Shown here piece by piece: positions 45,759-57,901 of a stretch of DNA of 64,000 nt. The DNA lies in contig NZ_OZ034761.1 of the NCBI RefSeq assembly GCF_964028355.1, positions 744,001-808,000 on the forward strand, written 5' to 3'. Position 1 is the stretch's first letter; every line of letters starts with the position of its first letter. The notes under the pieces were generated by a model that saw only the letters and a list, made by a program, of their open reading frames with translations, was not told the origin of the DNA and made no database searches. Both the position numbers and the translations under genes were made by a program. This DNA is from Wolbachia endosymbiont (group B) of Gerris lacustris. Lineage in GTDB: Bacteria > Pseudomonadota > Alphaproteobacteria > Rickettsiales > Anaplasmataceae.

Positions 45759-47009
45759 ATGCTGCGTTCAGATATTCCAAAAGTTTTATTCTCGTCTATT
45801 AAAGAGGATGATCCTTATAGAGCATCTAAGCTTTTTCAAATTGAACGCTGGTGCTATGCAAATTGGCGTCTACACCAAAAAAGTGGCAAGAAAGGACGTA
45901 ATTTTCTTGCACAGGTATTGTCTAGTGAGGATTGTTGGAAAAAAGTAGACAATTTACATGGAGTTAAGCTTGATAGGCAAGTGGTAGGCAAAAAGTTAAT
46001 TGCGCCAGATTCAGGTAATCTCTTTGATAAGTATGCTATTGCCTGTCGGTACTGTCTAGAAGAAGATATTATTGCTTTATTTGAGGAAAGAAAAGAGGAA
46101 TTATCGGCTCAAGGTAAGAGTAGTCTATTGGAGTATGAGCACTTAGTTAGGTGTTGCGGGTCGGGTCTTTTAGCGCAGTTTTGGTCACATTTTATAAGCG
46201 GTTATATCTCTAAATTAAATTTAGATGGCTGTCATCCATATGAGTACGGGCTTAAATGTGCTATGAGTTTTAAGCAGGAACAGGCAGTGGAATTCTTCTG
46301 GAATAAAATAAAATCATTACCTGAAAGTGAGATGAGTGAACAGAAAAAGGATGAAATCTTCATGAAGACAGCAGTATATGCAGCAGGTAGTCGTTGTAAC
46401 AGTTATCCTGAAATATTCGAATTTTGTTTTAGTCAAATAAATCCTGATAAATATCCAGAACTTCTAAAAAGAGACTTAGCTGAAAATGGTTATTATGGTA
46501 GTTTAAATACTCTACAGAGTGCACTTCGCTTTGATCAATTTCAAAGATTGTTTGATTGCTTAAAACCAAGTGATGTTTCAGGAGATTATTATTGTGTTTG
46601 GTTAAAGTATATAAGAAAAATAGAAAGCTATTCAAAATCTTGCGTAGATGAAGGAATAAGGCTTTTTATGCATATGTGGACAAAGGAAGGGTTTGATAGC
46701 CATCGTGCCTTATTACTAAATGAAGAAATGAGAAGTAGCCCAGTGTTTCAAGGAAGGTTGTTAGTACCTCTAATTAATAGGGGGTGTGTGGAACCAGTAT
46801 GGGCGGTATTAAGTAAAGCTAATTCTGATCAAATCAAGGAGTTTATGGATTCTAGGCAAGCGGGGTATATACGATCTGTGTTGGAAAAAAGAGATACTGA
46901 TTCACTGAATAAGTTTCTAGCATATGGAAAGTCTACAGCTGAAGAGCTTACTAGCTTAACTGAGGTTAATTTAAGTAAAGCATGTGAGCAATTAGAGTTG
47001 GGTAATTAA
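45759..47009 (+). CDS. cifA: cytoplasmic incompatibility factor A homologue (locus 2)
   Basis: 416 residues from the ATG at 45759, which lies 5 bases after AGAGAGG; a GTG at 45753 overlaps that site and is unlikely. CifA landmarks are present: SEDCWKKVDNLHGVKLDRQV, KYAIACRYCLEEDI, LLAQFWSHFISGYI and YGLKCAMSFKQEQAVEFFWN. It is clearly homologous to but diverged from cifA1 (for example 54 residues shorter). It is followed after 205 bases by cifB2. The gene itself is intact although its partner is broken; an orphan cifA could still provide rescue, which is inference from known CifA biology. Confidence 0.82.
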   Translation: MLRSDIPKVLFSSIKEDDPYRASKLFQIERWCYANWRLHQKSGKKGRNFLAQVLSSEDCWKKVDNLHGVKLDRQVVGKKLIAPDSGNLFDKYAIACRYCLEEDIIALFEERKEELSAQGKSSLLEYEHLVRCCGSGLLAQFWSHFISGYISKLNLDGCHPYEYGLKCAMSFKQEQAVEFFWNKIKSLPESEMSEQKKDEIFMKTAVYAAGSRCNSYPEIFEFCFSQINPDKYPELLKRDLAENGYYGSLNTLQSALRFDQFQRLFDCLKPSDVSGDYYCVWLKYIRKIESYSKSCVDEGIRLFMHMWTKEGFDSHRALLLNEEMRSSPVFQGRLLVPLINRGCVEPVWAVLSKANSDQIKEFMDSRQAGYIRSVLEKRDTDSLNKFLAYGKSTAEELTSLTEVNLSKACEQLELGN

Positions 47010-47214
47010 GAGGTGTTATAAGGCAATTCTATAAAGCAGGTTGTGGTTTCTTATTACTATTTTAGCTTCTATCAAAAAGAGGTTGCATTATAATACAAAT
47101 GTTATATACATAAGCCAGCATATGGGTAAAAATAGCTTTTATTATTGATATCTCTGATTGTTATATAATAAGCTTGATATAGTGGGTTTAGCATAATATA
47201 ATGAAGGGGGTTCT

Positions 47215-50200
47215 ATGCTTAAGACACAATATCCAGCAGATCATCTAACAAAAGAAGGCGTTAATTCAAAAATTACCGAATCATCGGGTAAAATACAATA
47301 TATAGAGCAAGCTAAAGAATTTTCTCAATTCAAGCGGTATCGTAGGTCTGACGCTAATTCCGAAAGTGAAAGTAGATTTAAAAGAATTAATGTTCCAGGA
47401 GATGGTAGTTGCTTATTTTGGTCTGTTACTATGGCTTACTTAATACCTGTCAGGAACGGCGATGCTTTATTTCGGCAAAGGTATAAAGCTTTATTTGGAA
47501 ATGAAGGAGCTGTAACCCAAAATTTAGATCATATTAGAGGTTTGGTCCGGAATTTAAGTGCTGCGAATTATGATGATACATTTGCAAACTTAGTAAGAAA
47601 TGTATTTCGCAATCGAGTAGTTGATTATATAGGTTCTCATAGGAATGAGTTCAGAGATTTTGTTGAAGGTGATTTTGAGCGTTACTTGGAAAACATGAGG
47701 AGCCCTAATACTTGGGGAGGTGAACCTGAAATAAGAGCAATGAGTGGAATACTTAGCGCAACAATTAGTGTTTCTGGTGAAGTTGAAACTCAATATGGTA
47801 ATGGAGATATTCAAATACAGTTATTTCATGTTGGCGCACCGGGTAACCGAAATCATTATAATTTTGGTCTTGAGAGAGGTATTGTTGATAATGATGTAGA
47901 GCTTGCAAAAGGTTTAAAAAAAGTCATGGGTAAAGGAAGGCCTCAAGACTTTGAATTAATACAGTTGTTAATAGAGGAAGCAGGTACAGAAGTTGGCACA
48001 AGCAAGCAAGAAGAGGATTTTAAATCTTTTGAAACAAGATTTCAGTCATTTGTGGATCAGATTCCATCTTATTTACACTCTGTAGAAAAAGCAGGATTTT
48101 TTACACACTTCTTCCTAGGTAGTTTTTCTACTTTGCTGGATACAGAAATTGCAGAAAAGTTAAATATTAAAAAGATTTATTTTAGTTTTGATACTTCAAA
48201 AACTTTAAAGGTGGCTATTGTTAAAAATGGTAAAATTGGAAATGCCAAAGATGCTATTAATAATATAGATTTATTTTCCATATCAGAAGGGAAGCGCGGC
48301 CATCAGTTTACCGCTGATGAATTGAAGGGTATATTAAGAAATAATATAGATAGGAGTAAGATTAGAGATCGGAATGTTGAGAATGAGATCATAAACATTG
48401 AGAATAAAATTCAAGACAGAATAAAATCTAGACTAGTACAGATCTACAAAGGAAAGGATGGAATTTTTGTTAATATGGAAGTTAAAGAGATACTTGATTT
48501 CCCTGCTAGTAAAGAATTTCATGAAATAGAAAAAGGAATATGGAATAATCCAGAAGTTGATATAGCTGAGCTAAATGGCTCTGATGAGGCAATAGTTGAA
48601 AGATCTCTTGAGAGAGTTCTTGGAAAGATTAGTGAAGTTCATTCTAAATATGAAAACTCATTAATCTATGATAGTAGTGCACGTGAAGCAGCACATCATG
48701 GATTTATGGTAGGCGTTTTCATGAATTTCCACTATAGGTATAATCTTAGAGTTTATCCAGAGCAATTTGCAGGTAGGGGTTATGCAGATATTATCCTGCT
48801 AGCTCGTGGTCCTGATCGTGCATTAGATTCTATTCCTATTATTATTGAGTTAAAAGCAGGAGCAGGCACTAATGCTACTCCAGATAAAGCTTTGCAACAA
48901 GCAGAAAAGTATGCACAAGGGTTTCAACCAAATGTTCAGCGAGTTTTAACTACTGCAGATAACATTTTATGTGTTGGTGTCAATCTTGATAATCCATCTC
49001 CTATCTCTGACGTTAGGGTATCGAATCGTAGGGAAAGAATAATTCCTCTTTTTCAAGATATGCTAAAATCCTCTGATGATTGGGATACGCAAGAAATTTA
49101 TACAAACGCACTAAAAAAACGAATAAAAAATAATATAGAACGTATTTACCATACATTTCCTGGTACACCAGAGAAGGGAGATAATCATTATTTTAGCAGG
49201 TTTTTACTGGGGCAATCACTACTGTTAAATAGAATTGAAGATTTAAAAACTGGTTTCAAAAAATACATTTTTATCTATGGAAACAATATACCTACCGAGG
49301 TACATCCTAATCTTCGTGGGCCTGGACGTCTAGCAGCTCAAAGAAGCAGAGAAGCATTATCAACTAACCTTGATGCAAGCCACGCAGTTGTAACAATGGT
49401 GCTCATTCCAGAAAATACAAAGAAGTTGGTTTATGTGATAAATATTGTTGAAGCTAACAGAAAAGATATTTTGAACGGGCTGAATGAAGAGCTCCCTCTT
49501 GATAGATTAAATAGAGAAATAGGGAATAGGGAAATAGTCGAATTAAATCTTAATTTTGATACTAGATACAAGTCAGATTTTAAAAGATATCTTACTATTT
49601 GGACTGAAAAATACAATTCTTTACAAGAATACAACAACGGAGCTGATAGATTTCAAGGTACTTTCAAAGAAGTTCCTTATCCCAGTAAGTTAAAAGAAAC
49701 ATTTGATCAAGCATTAGATGCTCAGTCTTTATCAATAGACGAATATAATAAATTGTTAGAAAAAATTGGAGAAGGAATATTCCCTTTTAAGAGTCTCGTT
49801 AATAAAGAAGCTCATTTCCAAGGAATATTGAATGGAGTGTTTAGTTATTATAGCGACCTAAAATTACAGGAATCACCAGAAACTAGAGCATTAGTTTTAA
49901 CTGAGTTTCAAACTGGTGGAGGAGAACGTATTGACATGCTAGTTCATGGTATTAAGTTTGTAGCTCAAGATGGAAATGCTGAGGAGTACACACCAATAGG
50001 GTTGGAACTTAAGACATCAAGGCAGGGCAAAGGAGCTCAAGCTTTATTGAGGGAAGCAAATGATCAAATAAATGAAGAGTACAAAGAAGGTGTTACCTAT
50101 AAAACACTTACAGATGGTGATGAGGTAAAATTTATCGGTGTTGTTTTCGATAAAGGATCTAATAATCCGAATAAACTTATTTTAACAAGTAGGACAGCCG

Positions 50201-51921
50201 AGGAAGGATTTATTCCTGTTGGAGTAGTTCATAGTTCAGTTCATATGTTACCTGCTTGCTCTAAAGGAAAGAAAAGAGAACCTTCATCGCCGGAGTATCC
50301 ACTAAGTAAAAAACCAAGAAGAGAAAGAAGCGTGAATATGGCCTGCATAGATTCGTTTGATGAAGAAAAGATTACGGATGAGGAAAAAGAAGGACTTATT
50401 AAGGAGTTATTTGGTATTGAAGCTCGTGACACAAAAATTATAACAATAGATTCTTCTCAAATGAGGATTGATGGTGGTAAAATGAATGTAAAATTCAAAG
50501 ACAATAGTGGTAATGATAAAGAATTAATAATAGATGATGCTGCAAATATTAAGAGTATAGAAAGTTATATACTGGATAAGGAAAATCTTGAGATAAAGTT
50601 AAAAGTAAGTAGCGATAAAGAGTATGCTATAATAGAAGAAATTAAAGGACAAGGTATTGAACATTATTTAAACATCGATGGTTATAAAGTAAAACTTGAT
50701 AGTATAATTAAAAATTTTACTACAGATCCAGAAAGAGAGAAAATTCATAATAAATTACATCAACTATCAAATGATAAGCAGTTGTTAGAGAATAAAAAAT
50801 ACATTGAAGACATAGGTGATGTTCAAACTAATCAAGATTACAATGATATTGTAAAGGAAATTAAACAGAATTTATTAGCAAAAGGAGTTAGGGAAGATAC
50901 TTTCGACAGGTTTAAAAGTCATTTTGATGATCTTGGTGAAAAAATTTTTGCGGATTATATTAGTAATGTGGAAAGCAGTCTTAATGGGAAAGGAATTGCA
51001 TTTGATCGTGATAAATTTGATTCAGCGAAAATAAAAGGAGCAAAAGGTGGAAAGTTTTTTTCCATGATGGCTATATATGACTTGCTTGATAGTATAGGTG
51101 ATACAGCAACACTTGGACGACATGATAATAATGCTTTAAAGCAAGTATTTGGTATCAATGGTATACTAGATGCTATGGATGATGTTAGGACGAGTGTAAG
51201 TATTTCTTCTAATAGTAAAGTAGGAAAATTGATTGGTAAAGTACCACAACCTGTACGTCAAACGTTTGTTAAGATTATCAGTAACCCCATAGTTCAAGGT
51301 ATTACATTTGCAACTATTGCTTATCAATTTGGGTATAGTATAAATGAAATAGCTCAAGGTAATCATCATCCACTAAATTATTATTGGACAACAAGTAGTG
51401 GTGTAAAACTAGCAAGTATGAGCATAAGGCCTATAAGTGCAGGGGTTAGTTTTACGATAAAAAGTGTAAGTGCTACTACTAAGATTTTAAGGGGGTTATC
51501 TGCTGCAGGCAAAGTTTTAGGTAGGATGTCAGTATTTACTATGGTTCCTGATATTGTGTTTTCATTGCATCAGTCCTTATACAGTAGAACAATGGAAGCG
51601 CAAGCAATAGCAGCACAAATTCCTATATCTAATATTGATCGTACTAAAATATTTTTTTCAAATTCCGAAAAAGCAATATACGAAGACTATATAAGGATAA
51701 AGGGTTATTTAAATACTGTGAAAAGCAATGCCATAAATTACCTCAATTCTGACCCTAATATAGCTGCAGTTGTACAATATGTTTCTTCCATTCAGGAAAA
51801 GTACCATGAGGTAATTACTACCATTAAAGAAAGGACCATTTGTATGGGTAGCGGGATTGGTTGCAATACTGTGTGGGAGTGTGAATTAGAAAAAAATATG
51901 ATGGCATCTCCTTTGATGTAA
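47215..51921 (+). pseudogene. cifB: type V-like CifB (locus 2), part 1: OTU protease, two PD-(D/E)XK domains, pore-forming-like region
   Basis: 1,568 residues after AAGGGGGT. The OTU cysteine protease is at about 55-220, with PGDGSCLFWSV (Cys66), WGGEPEIRAMS and NHYNFGL (His214). PD-(D/E)XK domain 1 is at ~493-560 (GYADIILLA ... IIIELKAGAG ... QAEKYAQGF) and domain 2 at ~865-945 (TGGGERIDMLV ... PIGLELKTS). Basic KKPRRERS follows at ~1030. At ~1258-1462 a glycine-rich hydrophobic stretch resembles TcdA/TcdB pore-forming regions (IRPISAGVSFTIKSVSATTK). The frame stops at 51921, but the -1 frame continues the protein from TAT at 51897. No matching N-terminal OTU exists in CifB1. Confidence 0.82.
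51890..51897 (+). promoter_or_regulatory. frameshift point in cifB2 (A7 run, possible -1 slippery site)
   Basis: The zero frame reads GAA AAA AAT, that is A AAA AAT, a valid X XXY YYZ heptamer. A -1 slip leads into TAT GAT GGC ATC, which opens the long downstream frame. It may instead be a one-base loss from the A-run. Confidence 0.45.
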
Positions 51922-54058
51922 CTTCTAATATAAAAACTGATTTATCTTCATTAAATATATCTAGACCTCTCTACTTAGAATTTTATCAGCTGGATGACAT
52001 AGGCGCTACAAGATTTAGGAGTACTAAAAAATATGAAGAGTTTCTTGCAAAACAAGAAAAGAAAAAAGTTTATTTGATTAGTAAAGAGGCAAAGTACCTT
52101 CCCCATATAACTCAAGACGAGTACAATAGCGGGCTGAGAGTCGTAATGGCCCCATCAGGACATTTAATACCACAACATCAATGTAGTGGCATAATTAATG
52201 AACAACGTATATTCCGGCTCTACGCTTTGGATAAGGTATATATGCCTTGCAATACTGGCAAAACCTATAGAAACTGTCAAGAGAGCTTTACTCTCTCAGG
52301 TGAACCTTTTATTTTTACTAGTCCAACAATAAAAGATCCTAGTAATACAAAAAAGCAAACCTTTCCTAAAGGATCAGTATTATACATTTCAGGACCGAAA
52401 ATATTGACAGCAGCTGCAAATTATCCAGCAGTAATGCATATTCCAGAGGGTAGTAATATACGTTATATTGGCTCTAAAAACAATGAAACTATTTTTATTA
52501 TTAATAATTCTATGTCTGGTACCCTCAAAGGTGGAGCAGGAAAAGAAAATACTCTAGTAATGAATGTTAAAGCTAATAATATCGCTGCAAATTTGCATAG
52601 TGGAACTATACGTTATGGTAATAGTAATAACATAAGATTGGTTAACACATATAACTATGTATCTAACTCTGACAACAAGCAAAATATTACTACTCACTGT
52701 GAAACGAGATTAATTAATGTAAAAAACGCGGAAGTTTGGCAAAATTCATCTAACTGCACAGATAAAGATTATGAAGTTAGAGTGGTCAACAAAGAAAATG
52801 TACATCACAGAGGATTGAAGCAAACAGTGTTTATTATTAATGAAAACAGTGATAGTGCTAGGATAGTAAGTGATTTAGGCAGTACAGGAAAAATAAAGGG
52901 GAATATTGACGTAATAAGTGTTCAAGTTGCTAATATCACACAGTGGGGAATAAGTGAAGATATAGAAAAGGTCGGCTATAGCTTAGATCTTTTAGCTAAT
53001 GATACACAAAGTATTGTTTCAAGTACTAAAATCGATGATTTTAAAAATCTAATAATTCAAGTAAACTGTAGTGGAGTAACAGAATCTGTTGCAATACAAG
53101 ACAAGTCTTTGTTTGATACGGCGGAGGATATTAGGTATCAAAAGTTGAAAAATTCAGGCAATGATATTAGTGGAGAAGTTATACAGGATAGTGAAAAGAA
53201 GTTAAAAGCATTTATACAAGCAAGTATTCTAGATCAAGAGTTACTTGATACTTATCAAATTGCAAAAGGTATTGCTGATGACAATAATTTTGACATACCA
53301 GTATCTCAAGTAGAAGTCATTAAAAATCACATGGGAATACCTAGTGAAAAAGTGATAATTGCTTGCATGTACTCAGGTCAAGTCATTGTTGATTTTAGCT
53401 ATAATAATTCTGACGTTACAAGTAGTTATCAGAAATACCTTAATGGTGGACGGAACTATGGTTATGATGACTATCTGATGCTGTGTAATTACTATCAGGA
53501 CATTACAATAGAAGGAGAGAAAGAGCAACACCAGTATATTATCAAACTACCAGATACATTAAATAGCAAAATTTCATCGTCGCCAATAAGGCTCAATTTA
53601 AAAATAAAAAATAAAGCAGTACCTATACCTTATAGTATCATTGATTTTGCTGAGTTAAGTGTAATAGGTATTGATAGTATAAGAATAGAACAAGGTAAAA
53701 GGGATTATATAAATGAATGTTATGGCAAATCAATCTCTGACCTTACAGAGGATAGTTTAGAGATACAAGATATTACAATACTTGATAGTAAAGGTACTAA
53801 ATGGTCTTTATCCATTGGTTTAGTTGATTATTTTAAAAATCCAGAGAATCAACAAATTGTATCACGAATAAACAATGAGCTTTATAAAATCGATAGTGCA
53901 AACTTAAAGCTTGAGCATATAAAGATGGATCCTAACTCTTTCAGATATTATCAACCAGAGGAGCAAGGGTTACAGATTTATCATAATCAACCTATTGATA
54001 AGAGTGATGTTGGTTTGGTTGATTTTAGAGATAAATCTATATTGGATTTTGATACTAA
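51897..54058 (+). pseudogene. cifB: type V-like CifB (locus 2), part 2: central toxin-like region
   Basis: The frame from YDGISFDVTSNIKTDLSSLN continues through ISRPLYLEFYQLDDIGATRF and IPEGSNIRYIGSKNNETIFI and keeps open to FDTN at IS630 copy E. The first ATG-like start would be at ~52074, but homology of layout and the open frame up to 51897 show it is a continuation. Much of it is beta-rich with asparagine/glycine repeats (GTLKGGAGKENTLVMNVKAN), like the post-pore regions of large TcdA/B-like toxins. No catalytic motif was recognised. This part is absent from CifB1. Confidence 0.72.
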
Positions 54059-55161
54059 TACCAATTCCCGCTATACAAGCAACGAATAGACAATAATGGA
54101 AAAAAAGCCATACTGGAGTAAGTAAAATAGCGAGGTTTAGATGGCATTAAGATCAAAATTATTGGATGAAAAAGTGGTGGAATCAGCAAAAGAGATGCTG
54201 AAGAAAGTAAGAAATAATGCGTATGTTGCAAAAAAACTAAATGCTGTAATTGCAGCAAAAAAGCACAGTATAACAGCTGTAGCAAAAATATGTTGCATTT
54301 CGAGAAAGGCAATTACTACATGGATAAAGCACATAAAATTTGGAAGAGAAGAAAAATTATTTTCTCCACCTCAACGCCGTAGAAAAACTATATTGAACCA
54401 AAGTCAACTTGAACAAATTGAGGTGTGGATAGAGGAAAACCCCAATATTACTATTAGAGAAATGAGAATAAGAATCCAAGAAAGATTTGGTTTGAATATC
54501 AGCAAATCCACAATACATCGTAATATGCAAAGAATGAAATTCTCATATATCACACCAAGACCAGTTCATAGTGGACAGGATAAAAATAAGCAAGAGGAGT
54601 TTAAAAAAAAACCTCAATGAAACTATTGTCATGCATTCTGAAAAAGAGCTATTTTTCTTCGATGAATCACGGTTTGGTACACATTCAAAAGTTGGACATG
54701 GGTGGTTTAAAAAAGGCAGTAGGACACAGGTTAAGGTAAAATTAGGTAGGGAAAATTTTTATCTCTATAGTGCAGTTAATCCCAGAAATGGAGAGAATTT
54801 TAGCTTATTTGCACCAAACGTCAACACTGCTTGTATAAATATATTCCTTGAACAGATGTCGCAATATTTAGGAATACGAAAGGCTTTTCTCGTGATGGAT
54901 TGCGCTAGTTGGCATAAGTCAAAAAGTTTAAAGATACCTAAAAATATCGAAATTATATACCTACCACCATACTCACCTGACCTCAATCCTGTTGAGAGGT
55001 TTTGGTTATATATAAAACAGAACATTTTGCGCAATAAAATCTACGATACAATTGTTCTGCTTGAGAGCGCTTTGTGTAAATTTATTACCTCTCTTTCCCC
55101 TTCCACGGTTAAACAACTCTGCAATGCTTCTTATTTGGTTCATTAATAATGAGAGTTGGTA
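54059..55161 (+). mobile_element. IS630-family insertion sequence, copy E
   Basis: 1103 bp, TAA duplicated at 54056-54058 and 55162-55164. Removing 1106 bp joins FDT to KSSNGRTSLHWAA in frame, so this is a simple insertion in cifB2. Confidence 0.93.
54141..55146 (+). CDS. IS630 transposase, two frames (copy E)
   Basis: HTH frame 54141-54620; full-length DDE frame 54571-55146 (LCKF variant). Joined at the A9 run. Confidence 0.85.
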
Positions 55162-56269
55162 TAAGAGTAGTAATGGAAGGACTTCTCTACACTGGGCTGC
55201 AGTTGAAGGTTGCTTACCCGGAGTGGAGTATCTTATAAAGGAAGTTGCTGACATTAATGCTAAGGATAACACTAGTAGGACTCCTCTACACTATGCTGCT
55301 AGAAATGGTCATTTAGATCTGGTAAAATACCTTATAGAAGAAGGTGCTGATTTTGAGGTTAAAGACAAGGATGATAAAACACCGTTGGATCTTGCTTCTT
55401 GGAAAAAACATAATGATGTTGTAAAATATTTAGAGAAAATCAAAGAAGAAAAAGACAAAACTGTTCAACGCAAACGCCGTCATCACCATGGAGATCATGC
55501 TCGTCATCATATGTCAAGAAAACCTCTTGCTATAGATTCAAGTAATCAACCTGAGATAGCAGCAAGTAGTGGCACAAGACCATCTTCATGGATAAATGGT
55601 TTGTTTGGGTGGGTAAAAGGTTCTGTAGGTGGTTTATTTTATTCTAGAGCTGCTTTATCTGAGGAAGCATCAAATACTTCAAGTCCAATCTCACAAGTTG
55701 ATGCAAAAATGGATGTAAATGGTACAATAATGTTACTTGATTTATTAACTAGAAAAGTTACAGGTCAAAAGTATATTTCTACAGTAGGTCAGTCTATATC
55801 CCCACTAGAAGCACAGGGCTATGCACTCAATATTATAAAGGGATTTGAGAAAGTAGTAGAGCAAGCTGGATTAAAAAGTGGTGTATCAATGCATCGATTA
55901 AATATTGATTATATGAGAATGCAGAAAGAGATTACTAGAAAAGTCATGAGTGGTAAATTTAATGAGATTTCAGGGATTTTAAAATCGTATGTAGAGAAAG
56001 CGTGTCCTGGTGAAGAAGCTGGTAAATTAAGTCCGAAGAAATTTGAAAAGTTTATAGCTCAATTTAATAAGGGTCTGCTAAATCAATCAATAGAGCAGAT
56101 ATTACACAACAGAGATGGTACATTAGAAGTTGATGATGGAAAAAAACAGCAAATGAGTTTAGAACCTCAAAGTTATTTAAGTAATGCTTCTGTTCAAATC
56201 CATTCAAAAGTATCAACTTGTCTTTCTGAGATAGGAGTAACCAAGCTTGGAAATACTTTGAGTAAGTAG
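55162..56269 (+). pseudogene. cifB: type V-like CifB (locus 2), part 3: ankyrin repeats and C-terminal domain
   Basis: After the IS630 the frame reads KSSNGRTSLHWAAVEGCLPG with two to three ankyrin repeats (SRTPLHYAARNGHLDLVKYL, DKTPLDLASWKKHNDVVKYL). A basic, His-rich linker (KRRHHHGDHARHHMSRK) follows, then the C-terminal domain shared with CifB1 (NQPEIAASSGTRPSSWINGL to VSTCLSEIGVTKLGNTLSK). Without the IS it is the end of one ~2,650-residue protein. The frame could also restart at internal codons and yield a free ankyrin-CTD protein. Confidence 0.78.
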
Positions 56270-56291
56270 ATGAGAATATGGAAGATATAAT

Positions 56292-56474
56292 ATGCCAAAT
56301 AGTGAAAAGTAAAGGTGATAGAATTAGCCAAAATCATTAGGGAAACCAGTATCAAGTTTGATGGTCTTAATACTAAAATGGATGAAGTAGACATTAAATG
56401 CTAAGTGGTTAATGTGTTTTCCATATTGGACTTACAGCACGTAGCTTTGATATAGAAGTTTGGGTAACGTTATG
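56292..56474 (+). pseudogene. decayed copy of the 51-residue ORF downstream of cifB2
   Basis: ATGCCAAATAGTGAAAAGTAA stops after six codons. The remainder is recognisable (AAACCAGTATCAAGTTTGAT, then ACAGCACGTAGCTTTGATAT) but contains an insertion near 56396-56430. Confidence 0.6.
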
Positions 56475-56540
56475 ATAGTAATTTATATAATTCTATGTGC
56501 AATCTTTATAGCCATTTTAGACAGTTCACTAGATTCTTAA
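56472..56540 (+). CDS. 22-residue hydrophobic peptide ORF, second copy
   Basis: It encodes the same peptide as 35070-35138 (MIVIYIILCAIFIAIL ... DSSLDS), with three synonymous changes only, although the ORF immediately upstream is broken here. No strong ribosome-binding site is seen (GGTAACGTT precedes). Confidence 0.55.
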   Translation: MIVIYIILCAIFIAILDSSLDS

Positions 56541-56602
56541 TTAGAGGATATGTCTAACTTAGAGAAGGTTTTCATAAATGTTAAAGTAAATAAGTAGGGA
56601 TA

Positions 56603-57520
56603 TTATGTTTTTTTCTTAAGTTGCAAAATTTCAGAATGAGAGAGACCGGTAATTTGAGCTATAACATCAATAGAGACACCGGCCTTGAGTGAGTTTTTGG
56701 CTACTTCAATATCCCTTTCTTTGCGACCTTCCACTCTGCCTTTTTCATGGCCGATGAGGATGCCTTCTTGTCTACCTTTTTGAGTGGCATCATCGAGTTT
56801 TTGAGCAAGAACAGCCTGTTCATCACGAATACGCTTGATTTCTTGTTCATAAGCAATAAATTCTTTTTCTGACCAGTTGAATCTATTTAGCTCTTCATAG
56901 GCCTTTCTAATTATTAGATCACTACCTATTATTTTTTCCAGCTCTTCTTCACTAGTCTCATCTGCATATTTGAAGAAGTAAACCCATTTCTCGACTATAC
57001 TTGAAAGCTGATCCTCTTTGGTTTTTGGAAATTTAGGCAACTCAATAAATATAAAATAAAAATCTTTAAGATCGTGTTCATTAGTGTCTTCATCTCTAAT
57101 AGTATGCTTTGACTTATACTCAGATTTATCAGGAAATAAAATACAGTCTGCTATAGCAATAAAGATAATTTCCTTAAGGTCATGATATTGATCGCCTTTG
57201 TCAGCCTGTCTTGAATAGGCTTTAGCAGCATAGTATTGAGCACGTTTTTCAAAGCCCTTAGTTTTAGCGACCTGCATTTCGACTATCACTTGCAGCCCAT
57301 TTTCATCTCTACAAAGAACATCAACAATGCTTTGTTTTTTAGAAGCAATATCAGGGTCTTGAATAGTACTTAAGAACTCTATATCCTTTATTGTACTTTT
57401 GCCAGTGAAGCCAAGGATATCATTAAGGAAGTGAATAAGAATATCCTTATTTTTTTCAGTGCCAAAGATGCGCTTGAACGATATATCATTTTTTGGATCG
57501 AGAAACTTCGAAAGAGCCAT
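56603..57520 (-). CDS. Rpn family recombination-promoting nuclease / PD-(D/E)XK nuclease transposase-like protein 2
   Basis: 305 residues beginning MALSKFLDPKNDISFKRIFG. Nuclease motifs are SIVDVLCRDENGLQVIVEMQ and the KGFEKRAQYYAAKAYSRQAD block. The C-terminus ends AKNSLKAGVSIDVIAQITGL. It is a diverged paralogue of the gene at 35201-36154, with fewer KGRxEG repeats. About 60 bases upstream of both starts are conserved, including ACACAATTGTGAAGAAATAT. It stands in the same place relative to cifB2 as its paralogue to cifB1. Confidence 0.85.
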   Translation of the reverse strand: MALSKFLDPKNDISFKRIFGTEKNKDILIHFLNDILGFTGKSTIKDIEFLSTIQDPDIASKKQSIVDVLCRDENGLQVIVEMQVAKTKGFEKRAQYYAAKAYSRQADKGDQYHDLKEIIFIAIADCILFPDKSEYKSKHTIRDEDTNEHDLKDFYFIFIELPKFPKTKEDQLSSIVEKWVYFFKYADETSEEELEKIIGSDLIIRKAYEELNRFNWSEKEFIAYEQEIKRIRDEQAVLAQKLDDATQKGRQEGILIGHEKGRVEGRKERDIEVAKNSLKAGVSIDVIAQITGLSHSEILQLKKKT

Positions 57521-57901
57521 GAGAAAGTAAGATAAAAAGCATTAACAATTATACACAATTGTGAAGAAATATTCAACCCTTTTGTTTTTCTAAGCTTTGA
57601 ATGTGTTGATGAAAAAAAACATCTGTCAAAGATCACCTGAGAATTACATTTTAGGCTTTAGATGTAGTGTTAGTCATCGTTTTATAACTGCCTTAAAACC
57701 CTAGCAAATGAACCGATAAGCTATAAAAAGTTTCAAAAACACTTTGGTGTAGGCTCCAAAAAAATGCAAGTACAAAGACTCAAATACGATTACCTAACAT
57801 CGAGAGGACGGGCTCCCTACACCTTGTATATGATAAAGATCTTGAAACTTCATGTCAACATTTTCAGTAGCAAATTTACGTTGAATCTATATCCTGTCAA
57901 T
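57521..57901. other. gap between Rpn gene 2 and rnhA
   Basis: About 380 bases. The first ~60 are the conserved Rpn upstream DNA. The remainder has no recognised gene; an in-frame extension of rnhA to 57764 lacks family similarity. Confidence 0.45.
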
